From Zizania palustris (Eukaryota; Streptophyta; Magnoliopsida; Poales; Poaceae): a DNA stretch of 64,000 nt. The DNA is taken from positions 29,504,603-29,568,602 of the forward strand of contig JAAALK010000289.1 of the NCBI GenBank assembly GCA_019279435.1, given 5' to 3'. The notes beneath the pieces were generated by a model, which saw only the letters and a list, made by a program, of their open reading frames with translations, had not been told where the DNA came from and did not search any database. Of the stretch, positions 1 through 12,586 are shown in pieces (the stretch's first letter is position 1; every line of letters starts with the position of its first letter). A program made the translations under genes and the position numbers.

Positions 1-1560
1 TAAATATCTTAGAATTCTCTTGACCGCCATTAAATGGCACTCTTTTGGTGCGACTTGAAATCTAGCACACATGCATACACTAAACATAATATCAGGCCTA
101 GATGCAGTAAGGTAAAGTAAACTACCAATCATGGATGTATATAATTTTTGGTCTACCGGTTTACCTCCCTCATTTAAGTCGAGATTTCCGTTGGTCGCCA
201 TGGGTGTCTTGATAGGTTTCGCTTCCATCAACCCGAACCTCTTGATTAGGTCATGAATATACTTTGTTTGACTCACAAACGCCCTACTCTTGAGTTGCTT
301 GACTTGAAATCCAAGGAAGAAGCTCCATTCTCCAATCATGCACATTTCGAATTCCCTAGACATCGTATCACCAAACTCCTTGCAAAAATCTTCATTAGTA
401 GAACCGAAAATAATATCATCAACATAAATTTGGCATACAAAGAAATCATCATTTATAATTTTTGTAAACAAAGTGGTGTCTACTTTTCCAATTTTAAAAC
501 CATTGGAGAAAAGGAAATTTCTCAACCTTTCATACCACGCTCTAGGAGCTTGCTTTAACCCATAGAGAGCTTTAGAATGTTTATAAGCATGATTAGGATT
601 TTTAGGATTTTCAAAACCGGGTGGTTGTTCAATAAAAACTAGTTCGACTATTTCACCATTTAAGAAAGTACTTTTCACATCCATTTGATACAATTTAATA
701 TCAAAACATGAAGCAAATGCTAGTAGGATGCGAATGGCTTCTAATCTAGCCACGGGAGCAAAAGTTTTACTGAAATCCAAACCTTCGACTTGAGTGAAAC
801 CTTGTTCCATCAATCTTGCCTTGTTTCTCACAACCAACCCATTCTCATCTTGCTTGTTCCTAAAGATCCACTTGGTTCCAATGACATTGTGCTCCTTGGG
901 TCTCTCCACCAATGTCCAAACCTTGTTTCTTTCAAAGTTATTTAGCTCTTCATGCATGGCATTTACCCAATCCGGGTCATTTAGAGCTTCATCTACATGT
1001 TTAGGATCAATAGAAGAAACAAAAGAGTAATGTTCACAAATAGAAGCAACACGAGATCTAGTTTGAACACCCTTACGAATGTCACCGAAGACTTGATCAA
1101 TTGGGTGATCCTTTGTGGTGGCATTGTGAACCTTGGATGGGATGGTAGGTACTTGATCTTTTACCTCATCTTCATCAAGTTGAGCCATATTTTGCGTAGT
1201 GGAAGTAGAGGCTTCAACTTGTGTAGAGGATGGAGATTCTTCATCTTCTTTAGGCTTTATATCACCGATAGACATATTCTTCATTGCCCTCATCAAGCCT
1301 TCATCACCTACATCATCCAAATTTTCGTGCCCCTCTTGGGAGCCATTAGTCTCATCAAATTGAATATCTGAGGTTTCTTCTACAATACCTTTTCTTTTGT
1401 TGTATACTCGGTATGCCTTGCTATTTGTTGCATATCCAAGGAGAAATTCTTCATCACAGCGGCTTTCAAATTTGGTTAGTCTAACACCTTTTCTATAAAT
1501 ATAACATTTACAACCGAAAACATGAAAATATGTAATATTTAGTTTTCTTCCAATTAAAAG
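1..1560 (-). pseudogene. Ty1/copia reverse transcriptase part of pol (element I)
   Basis: The reverse complement reads the integrase C-terminal tail, an acidic linker, and then the copia RT. The catalytic YVDD box is at 426-415 and the upstream motif YQMDVKSTFLNG is near 700-660. RT would copy the element RNA into DNA in cytoplasmic particles. The frame is fairly well kept, but it is separated from the integrase ORF by a one-base shift in an A-run near 1570-1580, just before the expected TPYELL motif. The RNase H domain and the stop codon lie off the left edge. Confidence 0.85.
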
Positions 1561-1561
1561 T

Positions 1562-2391
1562 TCATATGGGGTCTTTTTTCAAAAGACGGTGTAAGTAAAG
1601 ATGATTAGATGCATGGCAAGCGGTATTAATAGCTTCCGCCCAAAATGATTTGGAGACACTATACTCATTAACTATAGTTCTAGCCATCTCAATTAGGGTC
1701 CTATTCTTTCTTTCCACAACACCATTTTGTTGTGGAGAATAGGTGGCGGAAAGCTCATGTTTAATGCCGAGATCATCACAATAATCCTCAATATTAGTAT
1801 TCTTAAACTCGGATCCATTGTCACTCCTAACCTTAACAATAGAAAAACTGAATTCATTTTGAGCCCTTTTTGCAAACTTTTTGAAAATCTCGGAAGTCTT
1901 AGGTTTATCATGCAAAAAGAATACCCAAGTAAATCTTGAGTAATCATCCACAATCACAAGACAATAGCTATTACCACAGATGCTTTTATAAGTTGTTGGA
2001 CCAAATAAATCTATGTGTAAAAGCTCTAATGGTCTAGAAGTGGACATAACGCTTTTGCTAGGGTGCGAGCAAGCGACTTGTTTTCCCGCTTGACAAGCAC
2101 TACAAAGTTTATCTTTTTCAAATTTTATATCTTTTAAACCAACCACTAAATCTCGTTTTGAAAGCTTATTTAATTGACACATCCACACATGAGCAAGCCT
2201 TCTATGCCAAAGCCAACCTAAAGAGGTTTTAGCAACCAAACAAGTTTTTAAATTAGCTTCACTTGAGGACCAACTTCATGGCATTTATTACAAAATTTAC
2301 CATTACTCTTAATAAATCTTGAAGCTCGGTTGGAAGGCTATTTGCCCTTCTTGGGAACAAACCCAAGTCCTTCCTTGTTAAAGGAGCACCT
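1562..2391 (-). pseudogene. Ty1/copia GAG-pre-integrase and integrase core (element I)
   Basis: About 225 codons are open from 2239 to 1562. In order they show an HHCC zinc-binding part (LWHRRLAH ... CSAC) and the integrase core, with Asp in HIDLFGP, Asp in RSDNGSEF and Glu in NGVVERKN. Integrase joins the new DNA copy to the host chromosome. Upstream, 2391-2240 is weaker coding that links to the gag block at 12587 once element A is removed. The frame ends early through a one-base insertion in an A-run, so the polyprotein is broken. Confidence 0.88.
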
Positions 2392-3673
2392 TGTTGATAG
2401 CAAAAAATGGCATTAATGGCTGAGATTGTCAAAATATCAATTTTGGTGATTTGGACCAAAAATACACATGTCCAGGGTCAGGCCGAAGCCCTACAGGGCC
2501 AAAGGACCATTGGGTCATGGGCTCCGAAAGCCTCTATCCAGCCCATGGCCTTAGGCAAGGAAGCCTTCGGAGGCCCACGCCACCGAAGCTTCGCCCCAAG
2601 GAGCAGGCTTCGACGGGCCTGGTCGGAGCCCACTTCGGTAGAGATAGAGTTGGATACAATTCCGGCTAAGTTTTTACCTCTATCCAAGCTGAAATATAGC
2701 AGATTAGATCAGAAGTTTGGCCCTATGAATAGAGAGGCGAGGCTAGCTTAGAGGGCCCCCCAACACAAATCAACACAAAGCCCTAGCTTTGATCGCATTT
2801 ATTTACCTTTACTTTTCTGTACCTCTTCGTGGGTTTGCCTGGAAGCCCTCCACTGGCCACTTCGGAACAGTGGTAACCCTTGTTACTTCGCTTGTGAAGT
2901 ATCTGTTAATCTATGTAATAGATTGCTATCGCCTTGTTACTTTGCTTGTGAAGTATCCGCTAATCTGCGTAACAGATTGCTACCTTCACTACTAGTGCAA
3001 CACTTAGCAGAATTCGGTCCTCAGGCCGAATTGGTACCTCGAACGCTCTTTGTTGCACGTTCCCACGTTCGGAGCTACTTCGTTGAAGGTGTCCGGAGCT
3101 GAGAGATCGGTTTTGGAGGTCATCAGGACACCCTTCGGCGAGACTACAGGCTTCGACGACAGGGTTCACCAGCACACTTCGTCACAACAGGCTTCGCCAC
3201 GATCGTACTCTGCATCGGACGAAGTTACGCCCGTGCGCGGCCCTCGCGTCATTATTCTGTAATTTGTCGTATCGGAGACCTCACGCCGAACCCTGCCGTT
3301 CGGAGGTGATCTCGCGTCTAGATCCATTCGGATTTCATCTTCGGCCGGACCAGTCTGAACGCCGAAGGCATCATTCGGCGAGATACTTCACACCGTACGC
3401 CGAAGGTATACTTCGGCGACCCCTTCGCACCAGACTTCGAAGCAGACAGGCTCCGACCGGTTTGCTAATTTTATTCTGTTTAATATATTCCTTTCGGCTA
3501 ATTGGATTATTTTGTGTGATCTAATTGCTTGGCGACTCCACCCCCTTATCACGACTAAGGGTAGTCGGAAGGCGACGTCAGTGCGGCGTCACGCTTAGGC
3601 TTGTTCCTAAGTATCCGCGCACTTTTGGATCGTCGAACTGACCCAAGTGCAGGGGCACATTTTTGTGTCAACA
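2392..3673 (+). repeat. 5' LTR of element A
   Basis: This 1282-bp repeat matches 11302-12586 and the LTRs of B and F. It has TG...CA ends within TGTTGA...TCAACA. The TATA box is decayed (CTATGAATAG, 2723-2732) compared with CTATAAATAG in the 3' copy. Two 54-bp units with inverted repeats lie at 2881-2988. ORFs inside it are incidental. Confidence 0.93.
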
Positions 3674-3680
3674 CACTTTT

Positions 3681-3698
3681 TGACGACTTCGCTGGGGA
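3681..3698 (+). other. Primer-binding site of element A (tRNA-Arg type)
   Basis: Eight bases past the 5' LTR the sequence reads TGACGACTTCGCTGGGGA. The undamaged version in element B, TGGCGACTCCGCTGGGGA, is complementary to the 3' end of a plant tRNA-Arg (as I recall that tRNA: ...CCCCAGCGGAGTCGCCA). Two changes from B suggest decay. Confidence 0.75.
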
Positions 3699-3711
3699 TA
3701 GCTACGCCAAC

Positions 3712-6700
3712 ATGACAAGTACGTCTACATCAGCCACAAGTGTGTCTACATCGACTACTATGTCTACACCGCCGATGGATGCAATAGGAGGCGCGGATAT
3801 CGACAACCGCAACGTCTTGACGCCTACACTTGAAGAAATCCCCGTAGAAGACCGAGCAGAGATCGAGGCAAAGTTAAAGGCACTCCAAGACATGATGCTT
3901 GGGGGCTACGTTAAGACACACGCAGGCTTCATGAAGCGTGACATCATCACCCCTGACCTCGCTCAGGTTCAGGTAACACCTATATCGCCTCGTTTATCTT
4001 CTTTAGAGATTGAGCAAAAAATAGTCGCATCAGTAGAACAAGCCGTTAGCGCGTCGCTAGCCAACCATTTAGATTTGGCAGTCAGCTCCCAAGTAGAGGC
4101 AACTCTTAGGAGGTCCGGCTTTACTGAGGACATACCCCCAGTTCCTATTGCTAGTGCACCTCCGGCAAACCACGTGTACGGCAGAACTAACGACAGCACT
4201 GGCACAACCATGTCTCTGGCCTCAACACTTATGGCCAAGACTAATCATTACACTTACGGTCAAACTAGCACTGCGTACCATGCACCACCTCTTGCGCCGG
4301 TACCCGCGCTGCCCGCACCACATGCACAGGAACCCGTACACGAGCACGTCATATAGATAGCGCGCAGGGAAGAGGCCCATGGCCGACACGCCGATATCCC
4401 ACCGCGTGTCGTGCCCCCGCATGAGAGGCAAGCGCAGGCGACATGCCAAGATGACATAGAGGAGCGGGTCCACGCACTATTCAGTGAGTGTGCCGGCTTC
4501 GTGCCCAAGGTACGGGTTAGGGTTTACCGTAAGCCATACCCAGACCATATGGATACAATACCCTACCCCGCAGCTATAGGATCCCTGAGTTCACTAAGTT
4601 CGACGGTGAGGGTAGCAAAACCACACTAGAGCACGTTAGTCAATTTTTGGCGCAGTGTGGAGAAGTTAGCGGGATAGACGCCCTAAAGGTTAGATTATTT
4701 TCTCTCTCGCTATCCAGCATCGCTTTCACTTGGTTTTCGGTGCTCCCGCCGAACTCCATTCAGACGTGGGATGATTTAGAGCGGAAATTCCATGATTACT
4801 TCTACACGGGTGAGATAGAACTTAGGCTTTCACATCTGACATCAAGAAGAAATCTAATGAGAACACCTCTGAGTACATCAAGCATTTTAGGGATACTAGA
4901 AACCGATGTTTTAGCCTTAATATTTCGGAAAGGGACTTGGCGGAACTAGCTTTTAATGGGTTGCGTTCCTAGATCAAAGAAAGGTTAGATAACCAAAACT
5001 TTTTAGAAGTCAGCCAAGTTTTATAGCAGGCTCTGGTCCAGGAAGGCCGAACCAAAGATAAAAAGTTTATTAAGACGTTTAACAAGCCTAGGGCTAAAAT
5101 CCACATCATGGAACGCTCTGACGAGGAGGAATCCGAAGAGGAGGATTCAACCGACATGTACGCAGCCGAATGGGTCTGGAACGCTAAGAATAAACCTATC
5201 ACTTGCTCCGAGTTATGGCCATCTCCCACAAAGAATCAACCTAGTGAGGTCAAGTACTCATTTGATATAACTAAGCGTGATAAAATATTTGATTTTCTCT
5301 TGAAAAGTCAGCTTCTCAGGTTACCTAAGGGTTTCCACCTGCCGATGAGTTAAAGAAGCATCCGTACTGTAAATGGCATGATTCACATTCGCATAATACT
5401 AACGACTGCAATGTTTTTTGACGGCAGATCCAATCGGCCATAGATGAAGGACGGTTGAAGATAGACAATAATCGAAAGATGAAGCTGGATAAAGATCCTT
5501 TTCTCGTCAACGCCGTCGACCTCAGCGAGAAGAAGGTGTTGATTCGGCCAGGACAGGCCGAGTTGGCTAAGGGAAAGGATGTAATTGTTGGAGAGCCGCG
5601 GACTCGCACGCTCATACCGAAGAACCCCGAGGTAGGAGTGTGGAAACAGAACATTAACACCCCTTCGGCTAAAGCTCACAAGAGGCCAAAGGTAACGTAC
5701 AATATGCTATTAAACAAGCATCAAAGAAAAGCCAAGGAAGCAGGTCCCCACACTAAGAAACTAAAGCAGCCGAAGGGTCCAAGACTCTCGGAGGGTATCT
5801 TCGGACCGAAGCAGCCGAACCCTCCGCATGGCGGCTTCAGGGCACGGTGGCCTAACACTCCGCACGGTTGCTTCGAGCCACTAAGGCCGAACCCCCCATA
5901 CAGTAACTTTGGCCCCCGATGGCCAAACCCCGCACCATTTTGGACTTCTCCGATAGGAGGCTTTGACCTGCACTGGCCGAACATACCTCCGGTGTGGCAG
6001 GACCCTTCGTTGGTGTGGTCTGAGACACCATCAACTCTGCCGAACTCCCTTCCAGGTAACGGGTTCGGTGCTCAGTGGGCAAGGCCACTAGAGCCACCGA
6101 TGCCTCCGCCGTACGACTGGGCGGGAACCCCGTGGGCTCTGTACATATCTGGGTCTGGGTACCCTCCGCAACCTAACACTATGCCTTGTTTTCCTTCGGA
6201 GTATTATTGATGGCAGGGACAAATAGACGCAGCGGAGGGGGGCATCGTCCACAGACTGTCCATGGTGCCTCCGAATCAGACCATGCGGAGCGAAGCCGAA
6301 GGGTGTGGGCACGCGGAGGCCGAAGTCAGGGAGTCCAAAGCCATCACCATCAGAGTTGGGTCTCAAGAAGTCCCAGTCCTAAAGACATTGTCACCGAAGT
6401 CTGACAGAGGTAAGCCCCATGCTTCGGCCGGGCTCTGCACCGAATCCTGGTTCGATCGGTCGAACAAGGCCTGTCCGTTCGTCGGGATTCGCAGCGAAGA
6501 CCCCTCCGAGCACAGGGTGCACAAGGCCGATGGGCACAATACCACATCGGCCTGGGTTGATAGAAGCCGAACAGTAGCACCTGGCACCAAGCCACAGCCA
6601 TCTTGGGCCCCTCCAGGCTTGTCCAAATCACAGAAGAGACGCCTACAACGACTACGGGCACAAGAGATGCGCGAGAAGAAAGCTAAGGATGAGCGCGACG

Positions 6701-6858
6701 CTATCTTCGAAGAAATCTGCCCTCGGCCAGCTACATTACAGGTATGGAGGGAGAAGCCGGTTGAGATAACCAACCTGGCTCCTAGTCCGAGCGATGATGA
6801 CGACGACATGCTCGACGACGATTACTCTGCCATCTCTGAAGGGCCCGCATCCTAGGTG
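3712..6858 (+). pseudogene. gag region of element A, broken
   Basis: Reading starts at ATG 3712 just after the primer-binding site. Order: Ser/Thr-rich leader; helical segment (about 3830-4130); linker with a stop at 4354; conserved Gag core with WDDLERKFHDYFY near 4760-4800; acidic patch near 5110-5160; a Cys/His motif of the form YCxWH...TNDC near 5360-5415; a Pro-rich tract repeating FGPRWPNP-like units (5790-6050); and a Lys-rich then Asp-rich end (6600-6855). Gag assembles the virus-like particle. At least three frame changes and stops break it. B and F carry the same protein in other states of decay. Confidence 0.85.
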
Positions 6859-7320
6859 ATGGACATCAACATCGTCACGCTGCCCGCCGAGTTCGCCCTG
6901 CCACAGGACGAGGCCGAGGTCACTCAATTGAACCTCGGTCCGCGCAACACCATCTTCGAGAAGCCCGAGGACTCGGCTCACCATTTGAAGCCTCTCTACG
7001 TCAAAGGTCACATAGATGGAAAGCCGATTTCCTGAATGCTCGTCGACGGCGGTGCCACTGTTAACTTAATGCCTTACTCGTTGTTGAAGAAACTTGGCAT
7101 GGACGAGGATGACATGAAGAAGACCAACTTGATGCTCAACGGCTTCAACGGCGAGAGCTCCGAGGCCAAGGGCGTACTCTCCATGGAGTTGACGGTGGGC
7201 AACAAGACATTGCCAACAACATTTTTCGTCGTCGACGTACAAGGTAACTACAGCGTACTACTCGGGCGCGACTGGATTCACGCGAACTATTGCATTCCTT
7301 CTACTCTACACTAGTGCCTG
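6859..7320 (+). pseudogene. Aspartic protease region of element A
   Basis: A leader (MDIN...) is followed by a TGA stop at 7033-7035. Then about 92 codons hold the protease active-site motif LVDGGATVN at 7039-7065, a Gly/Ala variant of the usual D-T/S-G-A, and the later hydrophobic-Gly motif LLGRDW at 7258-7275. This enzyme would cut the Gag-Pol polyprotein. The TGA separates it from gag. Confidence 0.82.
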
Positions 7321-7568
7321 ATACAGTGGGACGACGATGAGGTAGAAGTCATTCCCACAGATACTTCGGCCCAAGTAGCATTGGCCGATGTATCAGTTGA
7401 CGCCATCAATAACAAAGTAGAGTGTCTGTCAGGTAGAGATCTTTCGGATTACGATTTTGTTAGCGTATCTGGAGGACGTTTTGTACCAGTGTCTGTAAAG
7501 CCGGCTGGAGTAGCACGACTGTTTTTGTATTAATAGTCATGTCTAGCAAGAGTAATCTAGATTAGCTA

Positions 7569-9110
7569 ATGTCTCGTGTGGAGCAATATTGGTCTAGTAA
7601 GGACGGTATTGCCGAGGCCATCGGGTACTTTAGCGAAGTAGAGAAATTAGGGCAAGGTTTTGCGTCGGCCGATCCCTTGGAGGAAGTTGACATAGGTAAT
7701 GGTAGCATCCCAAGGCCAACTTTTGTAAACCAACATTTGCAGCCCAATGAAAAGGCTGAAGTAATAAAGTTACTTCGGTCGTATGTTGATTGTTTCGCAT
7801 GGGAGTATAGCGAGATGCCAGGACTAAGCCGCGAGCTCGTGGAGCATCGGCTGCCTATCAAGTCCAGATTTAGGCCTTATAAGCAGCCCCCTCGCCGCTT
7901 TAACTCGGCCGTCTATGACCAAGTTAAAGAAGAAGTAGAGCGACTACTCAAGGATGAATTTATTAGGCCATGCAGGTACACGGAATGGGTCGCTAACATT
8001 GTGCCTGTAGAGAAGAAAGGGAGCGGCAAGATACGGGTATGTATTGATTTCAGGGATCTGAACAGAGCCACTCCAAAGGACAAGTATCCAATGCTGATAG
8101 CTGACATGCTAATCAACGATGCTTCAGGACATAAGGTACTGAGTTTTCTTGATGGCAATGCTGGTTATAATCAAATCTTTATGGCCAAAGAGGACGTCTA
8201 TAAGACTGCCTTTCGATGCCCTCGTTTTGTCGGTTTGTTCGAGTGGGTCATCATGACTTTTGGTTTGAAGAATGCTGGCGCCACGTACCAATGTGCTATG
8301 AACTTAATCTTTCATGACTTGTTAGGGGGTTATGTTAGAAGTTTACTTCAATGATATCGTAGTCAAATCTGACGCTATGGGAAACCATTAAGCCGATTTG
8401 AGGGTTGCTTTTGATATAATGCGACAGTATAGGTTGAAAATGAATCCACTCAAGTGTGTTTTTGGTGTGTCGGTGGGTAAGTTCTTAGGTTTCATGATTC
8501 ACGAGAGAGACATAGAAATTGATCCTAAGAGGCTTGAGAAGATTAGAAACGTTGCAGCACCGACGTGCAAAAGGGATGTGTAGAAGTTGCTAGGTAAGAT
8601 GAACAATTTGCGTCGCTTTATATCCAACTTGTCCAGTAAGATTGATGCCTTTGTCCCCATACTCCAGCTAAAGAACGAAGCCGAGTTCACTTGGGGGGCA
8701 AGCCAACAAAGCGCCTTTGAGAAAATCAAGGAGTGCTTGTCATCACCGCCTGTGGTGAGAGCACCCAAAGCCAGAATTTTGTTCCGGCTATACGTCGCTG
8801 CTAAAAATAGCGTGATTAGGGCCGTGCTAACCCAGGAGGTAGAGGGAAAATAGTACATCATCACATTCTTGAGCCACCGCCTGCTGGACGCCGAAACCAT
8901 GTACGCGTTTGTGGAACGATTGTGTTTATCACTTTACTACGCGTGCACCAAATTGCGCCATTATCTTCTCCCCACTACATGTGTTGTCGTTTGCCAAACC
9001 GATGTTATAAAGCACATGTTACAGAAGCCGACTCTAAGTGTAAGAATCGGAAAATGGGCTTACGCGTTGATTGAGTATGATTTTGCCTACGAACCCCTGA
9101 GAGCGATGAA
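7569..9110 (+). pseudogene. Reverse transcriptase and RNase H of element A
   Basis: The RT finger/palm part is open from 7569 to 8354 with KIRVCIDFRDLN, the first catalytic Asp in FLDGNAGYNQI, and WVIMTFGLKNAGATYQ. The catalytic box is then reached only after a frame change near 8340, and it reads YFND, not YIDD: the first of the two metal-binding Asp residues is Asn. Connection and RNase H follow (8398-9110) with stops at 8581 and 8851. Element F keeps YIDD at the same place, so the Asn is a lesion of this copy. Confidence 0.85.
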
Positions 9111-9179
9111 AGGCCAAATCGTAGCCAACTTTATAGTTGATCATAACATAGATGTCAGCTGGAGTGACAATATTACTCT

Positions 9180-9654
9180 AGTTGAGGTAGTGCCATGGAA
9201 ACTTTATTTTGATGGTTCGGCTTGCAAGAGTGGCCAAGGTATTGGAGTGGTTCTCATATCACCTAATGGAATGCACTTTGAAACTTCGGCTCGTCTAGAA
9301 TTTTCTTCCACTAATAACCAAGCCGAATATGAAGCTTTATTGCTAGGTCTTGAATTACTAGAATCTGTAGGTGCTAGACATGTTCACGCATATGGTGATT
9401 CTTTGTTAGTAGTGCAACAAGTAGCTAAAAGTGCTCAATGCTTTAACGGCTTGCTGAATAGTTACTTGGATAAATGTCTAGACATAGTTGCTACTTTCGA
9501 TGACTTCAAAATCTCTCACGTGTCAAGAGAAGCCAATTCAGTCGCAAATGATTTGGCTCAGCAAGCATCTGGTTACCAAGTTAGGAGAGGAAAATTTTCT
9601 GTATTGGAGAAGCCGATGCTTGGTCTCACTACCAAAGCCAGTAACAGTGGGTAG
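9180..9654 (+). pseudogene. Second, archaeal-type RNase H (aRNH) of element A
   Basis: After the normal RNase H comes an open segment with the RNase H fold residues again: WKLYFDGSACKSG (first Asp, about 9197-9235), NNQAEYEALLLG (Glu, about 9316-9350), YGDSLLVVQQ (Asp, about 9391-9420) and SVANDLAQQA (Asp, about 9538-9566). A second RNase H between pol RNase H and integrase is a known mark of the Tat lineage. All four acidic positions are present. A Pro/Ser-rich, GC-rich and frame-broken linker (9655-9980) follows before integrase. Confidence 0.85.
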
Positions 9655-9983
9655 GCGCACCCTACGGGTCGAACCCCTCTGGCCACTGAAGGCCACTGCG
9701 CGCCAAGATCCCTAGACCAGAGTACTCTGACAATCAAGGAACCTGGCATGCCGGAGTCCGTAGGCCAAAGCCTCCCGCACGGAGAAGGCTCCCCGGAGTC
9801 CGAACCCTCCAGAGGGCTTCGGACCAGCACACTCCGAATGTCCAGCCCGGCTAGGCTTCGGCAGAAGCAGGAACGGCTCGGGGGGCACCCAAAGTCAATA
9901 ATTTAGAAATTTTTTCAGAAGGTGAGCCAGCGAGACCCTCTGAAACCTATAAGGGCGATTGGAGGATCCCAATCATCTAGTAT

Positions 9984-11214
9984 TTGAGAGACCCTAACCG
10001 AAGGGTTGATCAGAAGGTTCAGCGACAAGCATTCAAATTCGTGTTGATAGACGACACATTGTACCGCCGAACCATCGATGGAGTACTATTGAAGTGTTTA
10101 GACCACAAACAATCCCAGGTGGCTACGGGAGAAGTCCATGAAGGACTTTGCGGCACTCATCAATCAGCCCAAAATGAGTTGGATGCTCAAAAGAGCAGGT
10201 GTTTATTGGCCGACTATGACTGAAGATTGTTTCAAGTACTATAGAGGGTGTGAAGCATGTCATAAGTTTGGCAATATTTAGTTGGCTCCTGCCTCATTGC
10301 TCAATCCTATTGTCAAGCCATGGCCGTTTCGAGGTTGGGGTTTAGACTTCATCGGCCAGATTCACCCTCCTTCCTCAAAAGGGCATCGGTTCATGTTGAT
10401 GGCGATGGATTACTTCACTAAGTGGACCGAGGTCGTACCTCTTAGGAAGATGACTCACAATGAGGTGCGTGATTTTATCTTGAAGCACATCATACATAGA
10501 TTTGGCATTCCTCAAACTCTTACTACGGATCAAGGTAGTTCATTTGTTTCTGGAGAAGTGAGGGACTTCGCCGAATATTATGGTATTAAATTGATAAACT
10601 CTTCACCTTACTATGCTCAGGCCAATGGTCATGCCGAGTCTAGTAATAAAACTGTGATAAAGCTCATTAAGAAGAAAATTGAAGAGTTTCCTAAAATGTG
10701 GCATGAAGTGTTGTCCGAGGCGCTATGGGCTTGTAGAATTGCAAAGCACGGTGCTACCAAAGTCAGTGCATACGAGTTGGTATATGGACAAGAAGTCGTT
10801 CTACCTGTAGAGGTAGATCTTGGCTCCTTAAGAGTGTTAAAGCAAGATGGCTTATCGGTCAACGAGTATGAAGCTCTTCTGAAGGATAATCTGGAGGAAG
10901 TGACCGATAAGAGACTAAGGGCTTTAGAAGCCATAGAAGTAGACAAAAAGAGAGTAGCCAAAGCCTACAATAAGAAGGTTAAACCAAAATCGTTTCAAGT
11001 AGGACAATTGGTGTGGAAGACGATTTTACCCTTAGGCACGAAGAGTCCCAAATTTGGTAAATGGTCACCTAGTTGGGAAGGTCTTTTCAAGATAGCCGAA
11101 ATCGCTCCCGGCATTGCATACGTGTTGGAATCTCTGCGAGGAGAGCGGTTTCGAAGAGCTTTGAATGGTAGGTATTTGAAAAGGTATGTCCCAAGCGTGT
11201 GGCAAACATCATAA
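9984..11214 (+). pseudogene. Integrase of element A
   Basis: The zinc-binding part (HEGLCGTHQSAQ, then CEACHKFG) is at 10135-10275, with stops at 10221 and 10279. The catalytic core is open from 10282 to 11211: Asp in GLDFIGQ, Asp in TTDQGSSF, Glu in HAESSNK. A C-terminal GPY/F-like segment (GLFKIAEIAPG...) follows, and the stop is at 11212-11214. The core triad is intact but the polyprotein is broken upstream. No chromodomain is visible. Confidence 0.88.
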
Positions 11215-11284
11215 AAGGTGTCGAAAAGCCGAAATGGATGGTATCGTCTTCAGTTCGTAGTGCTTTTAGTTCACTCAGTTCACT

Positions 11285-11301
11285 AAAAGGCAGGGGGCAT
11301 G
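11285..11301 (+). other. Polypurine tract of element A
   Basis: AAAAGGCAGGGGGCATG lies immediately before the 3' LTR at 11302. It is the plus-strand DNA primer site. F has the equivalent AAAAGGAAGGGGGCATG on the minus strand at 43353-43369. Confidence 0.8.
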
Positions 11302-12586
11302 TGTTGATAGCAAAAAATGGCATTAATGGCTGAGATTGTCAAAATATCAATTTTGGTGATTTGGGCCAAAAATACACATGTCCAGGGTCAGGCCGAAGCC
11401 CTACAGGGCCGAAGGACCATTGGGCCATGGGCTCCGAAAGCCTCTAGCTAGCCCACGGCCTTCGACCAGGAAGCCTTCGGAGGCCCACGCCACAGAAGCT
11501 TCGGCTCGAGGAGCAGGCTTCGATGGGCCTGGTCGGATCCCACTTCGGTAGAGACAGAGTTGGATAATATTCCGGCTAAGTTTTTATCTCTATCCAAGCT
11601 GAAATATAGAATATTAGATCAGAAGTTTGGCCCTATAAATAGAGAGGTGAGGCCAGCTTAGAGGCCCCCCAACACAAATCAACACAAAGCCCTAGCTTTG
11701 ATCACATTTATTTACCTTTACTTTTCTGTACCTCTTCGTGGGTTTGCCTGGAGGCCCTCCACCGGCCACTTCGGAACAAGTGGTAACCCTTGTTACTTCG
11801 CTTGTGAAGTACCCGTTATTCTACGTAATAGATTGCTATCGCCTTGTTACTTCGCCTGTGAAGTATCCACTAATCTGCGTAATAGATTGCTACCTTCGCT
11901 AGCTACTAGTGCAACACTTAGCAGAATTCGGTCCTCAGGCCGAATTGGTACCTCGAACGCTCTTTGTTGCAGGTTCCCACGTTCGGAGCTACTTCGTCGG
12001 AGGTGTCCGGAGCTGAGAGATCGGTTTCGGAGGTTGTCAGAACACCCTTCGGCGAGACTACAAGCTTCGATGACAGGCTTCGCCAGCACACTTCGTCACA
12101 ACAGGCTTCGTCACGATCGTACTCCGCACCGGATGAAGTTACGCCCGCGCGCGGCCCTCGCGTCATTATTCTGTAATTTGCCGTATCGGAGACCTCACGC
12201 CGAACCCTACCATTCGGAGGTGATCTTGCGTCCATATCCGTTCGGAGTTTATCTTTGGCTGGACCAGTCCAAATGCTGAAGGCATCCTTCGGCGAGATAC
12301 TTCGCACCGGACGCCGAAGGTATACTTTGGCGACCCCTTCACACCAGACTTTGAAGCAGACAGGCTCCGACCAGTTTGCTAATTTTATTTTGTTTAATAT
12401 ATTCCTTTCGGCTAATTGGATTATTTTGTGTGATCTAATTGCCTGGCGACTCCACCCCCTTATCACGACTAAGGGTAGTCGGAACGCGACGTCGGTGCTA
12501 CATCACGCTTAGGCTTGTTTCTAAGTATCCGCGCACTTTTGGATTGTCGAACTGACCCAAGTGCGGGGCACGTTTTCGTGTCAACA
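11302..12586 (+). repeat. 3' LTR of element A
   Basis: It is 1285 bp with TG...CA ends and a good TATA box (CTATAAATAG, 11633-11642). The 54-bp hairpin-bearing duplication is at about 11788-11895. It ends at 12586, followed by TACCT, the right copy of the target duplication. Confidence 0.93.

Larger units (their letters stand above)
2392..12586 (+). mobile_element. Element A: full-length Tat-lineage Ty3/gypsy retrotransposon
   Basis: Two LTRs (2392-3673 and 11302-12586) begin TGTTGATAGC and end GTCAACA. Between them lie a primer-binding site, gag, protease, RT-RNase H, a second RNase H, integrase and a polypurine tract, in Ty3/gypsy order. The flanks are CACCT (2387-2391) and TACCT (12587-12591), a 5-bp target duplication with one C/T change. 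The second, archaeal-type RNase H places it in the Tat lineage (Retand/Ogre/Grande relatives). Over the first 330 bases the LTRs differ at about 21 sites by eye, so it is an old copy. Stops and frameshifts in gag and pol make it non-functional. Confidence 0.93.

Noticed and set aside
2407..2751. Open frames in the LTRs of A, B and F (also 3050-3524, 11698-12512, 13571-13833, 43054-43353)
   Set aside because: They lie wholly in LTR sequence, differ between copies and have no domain.
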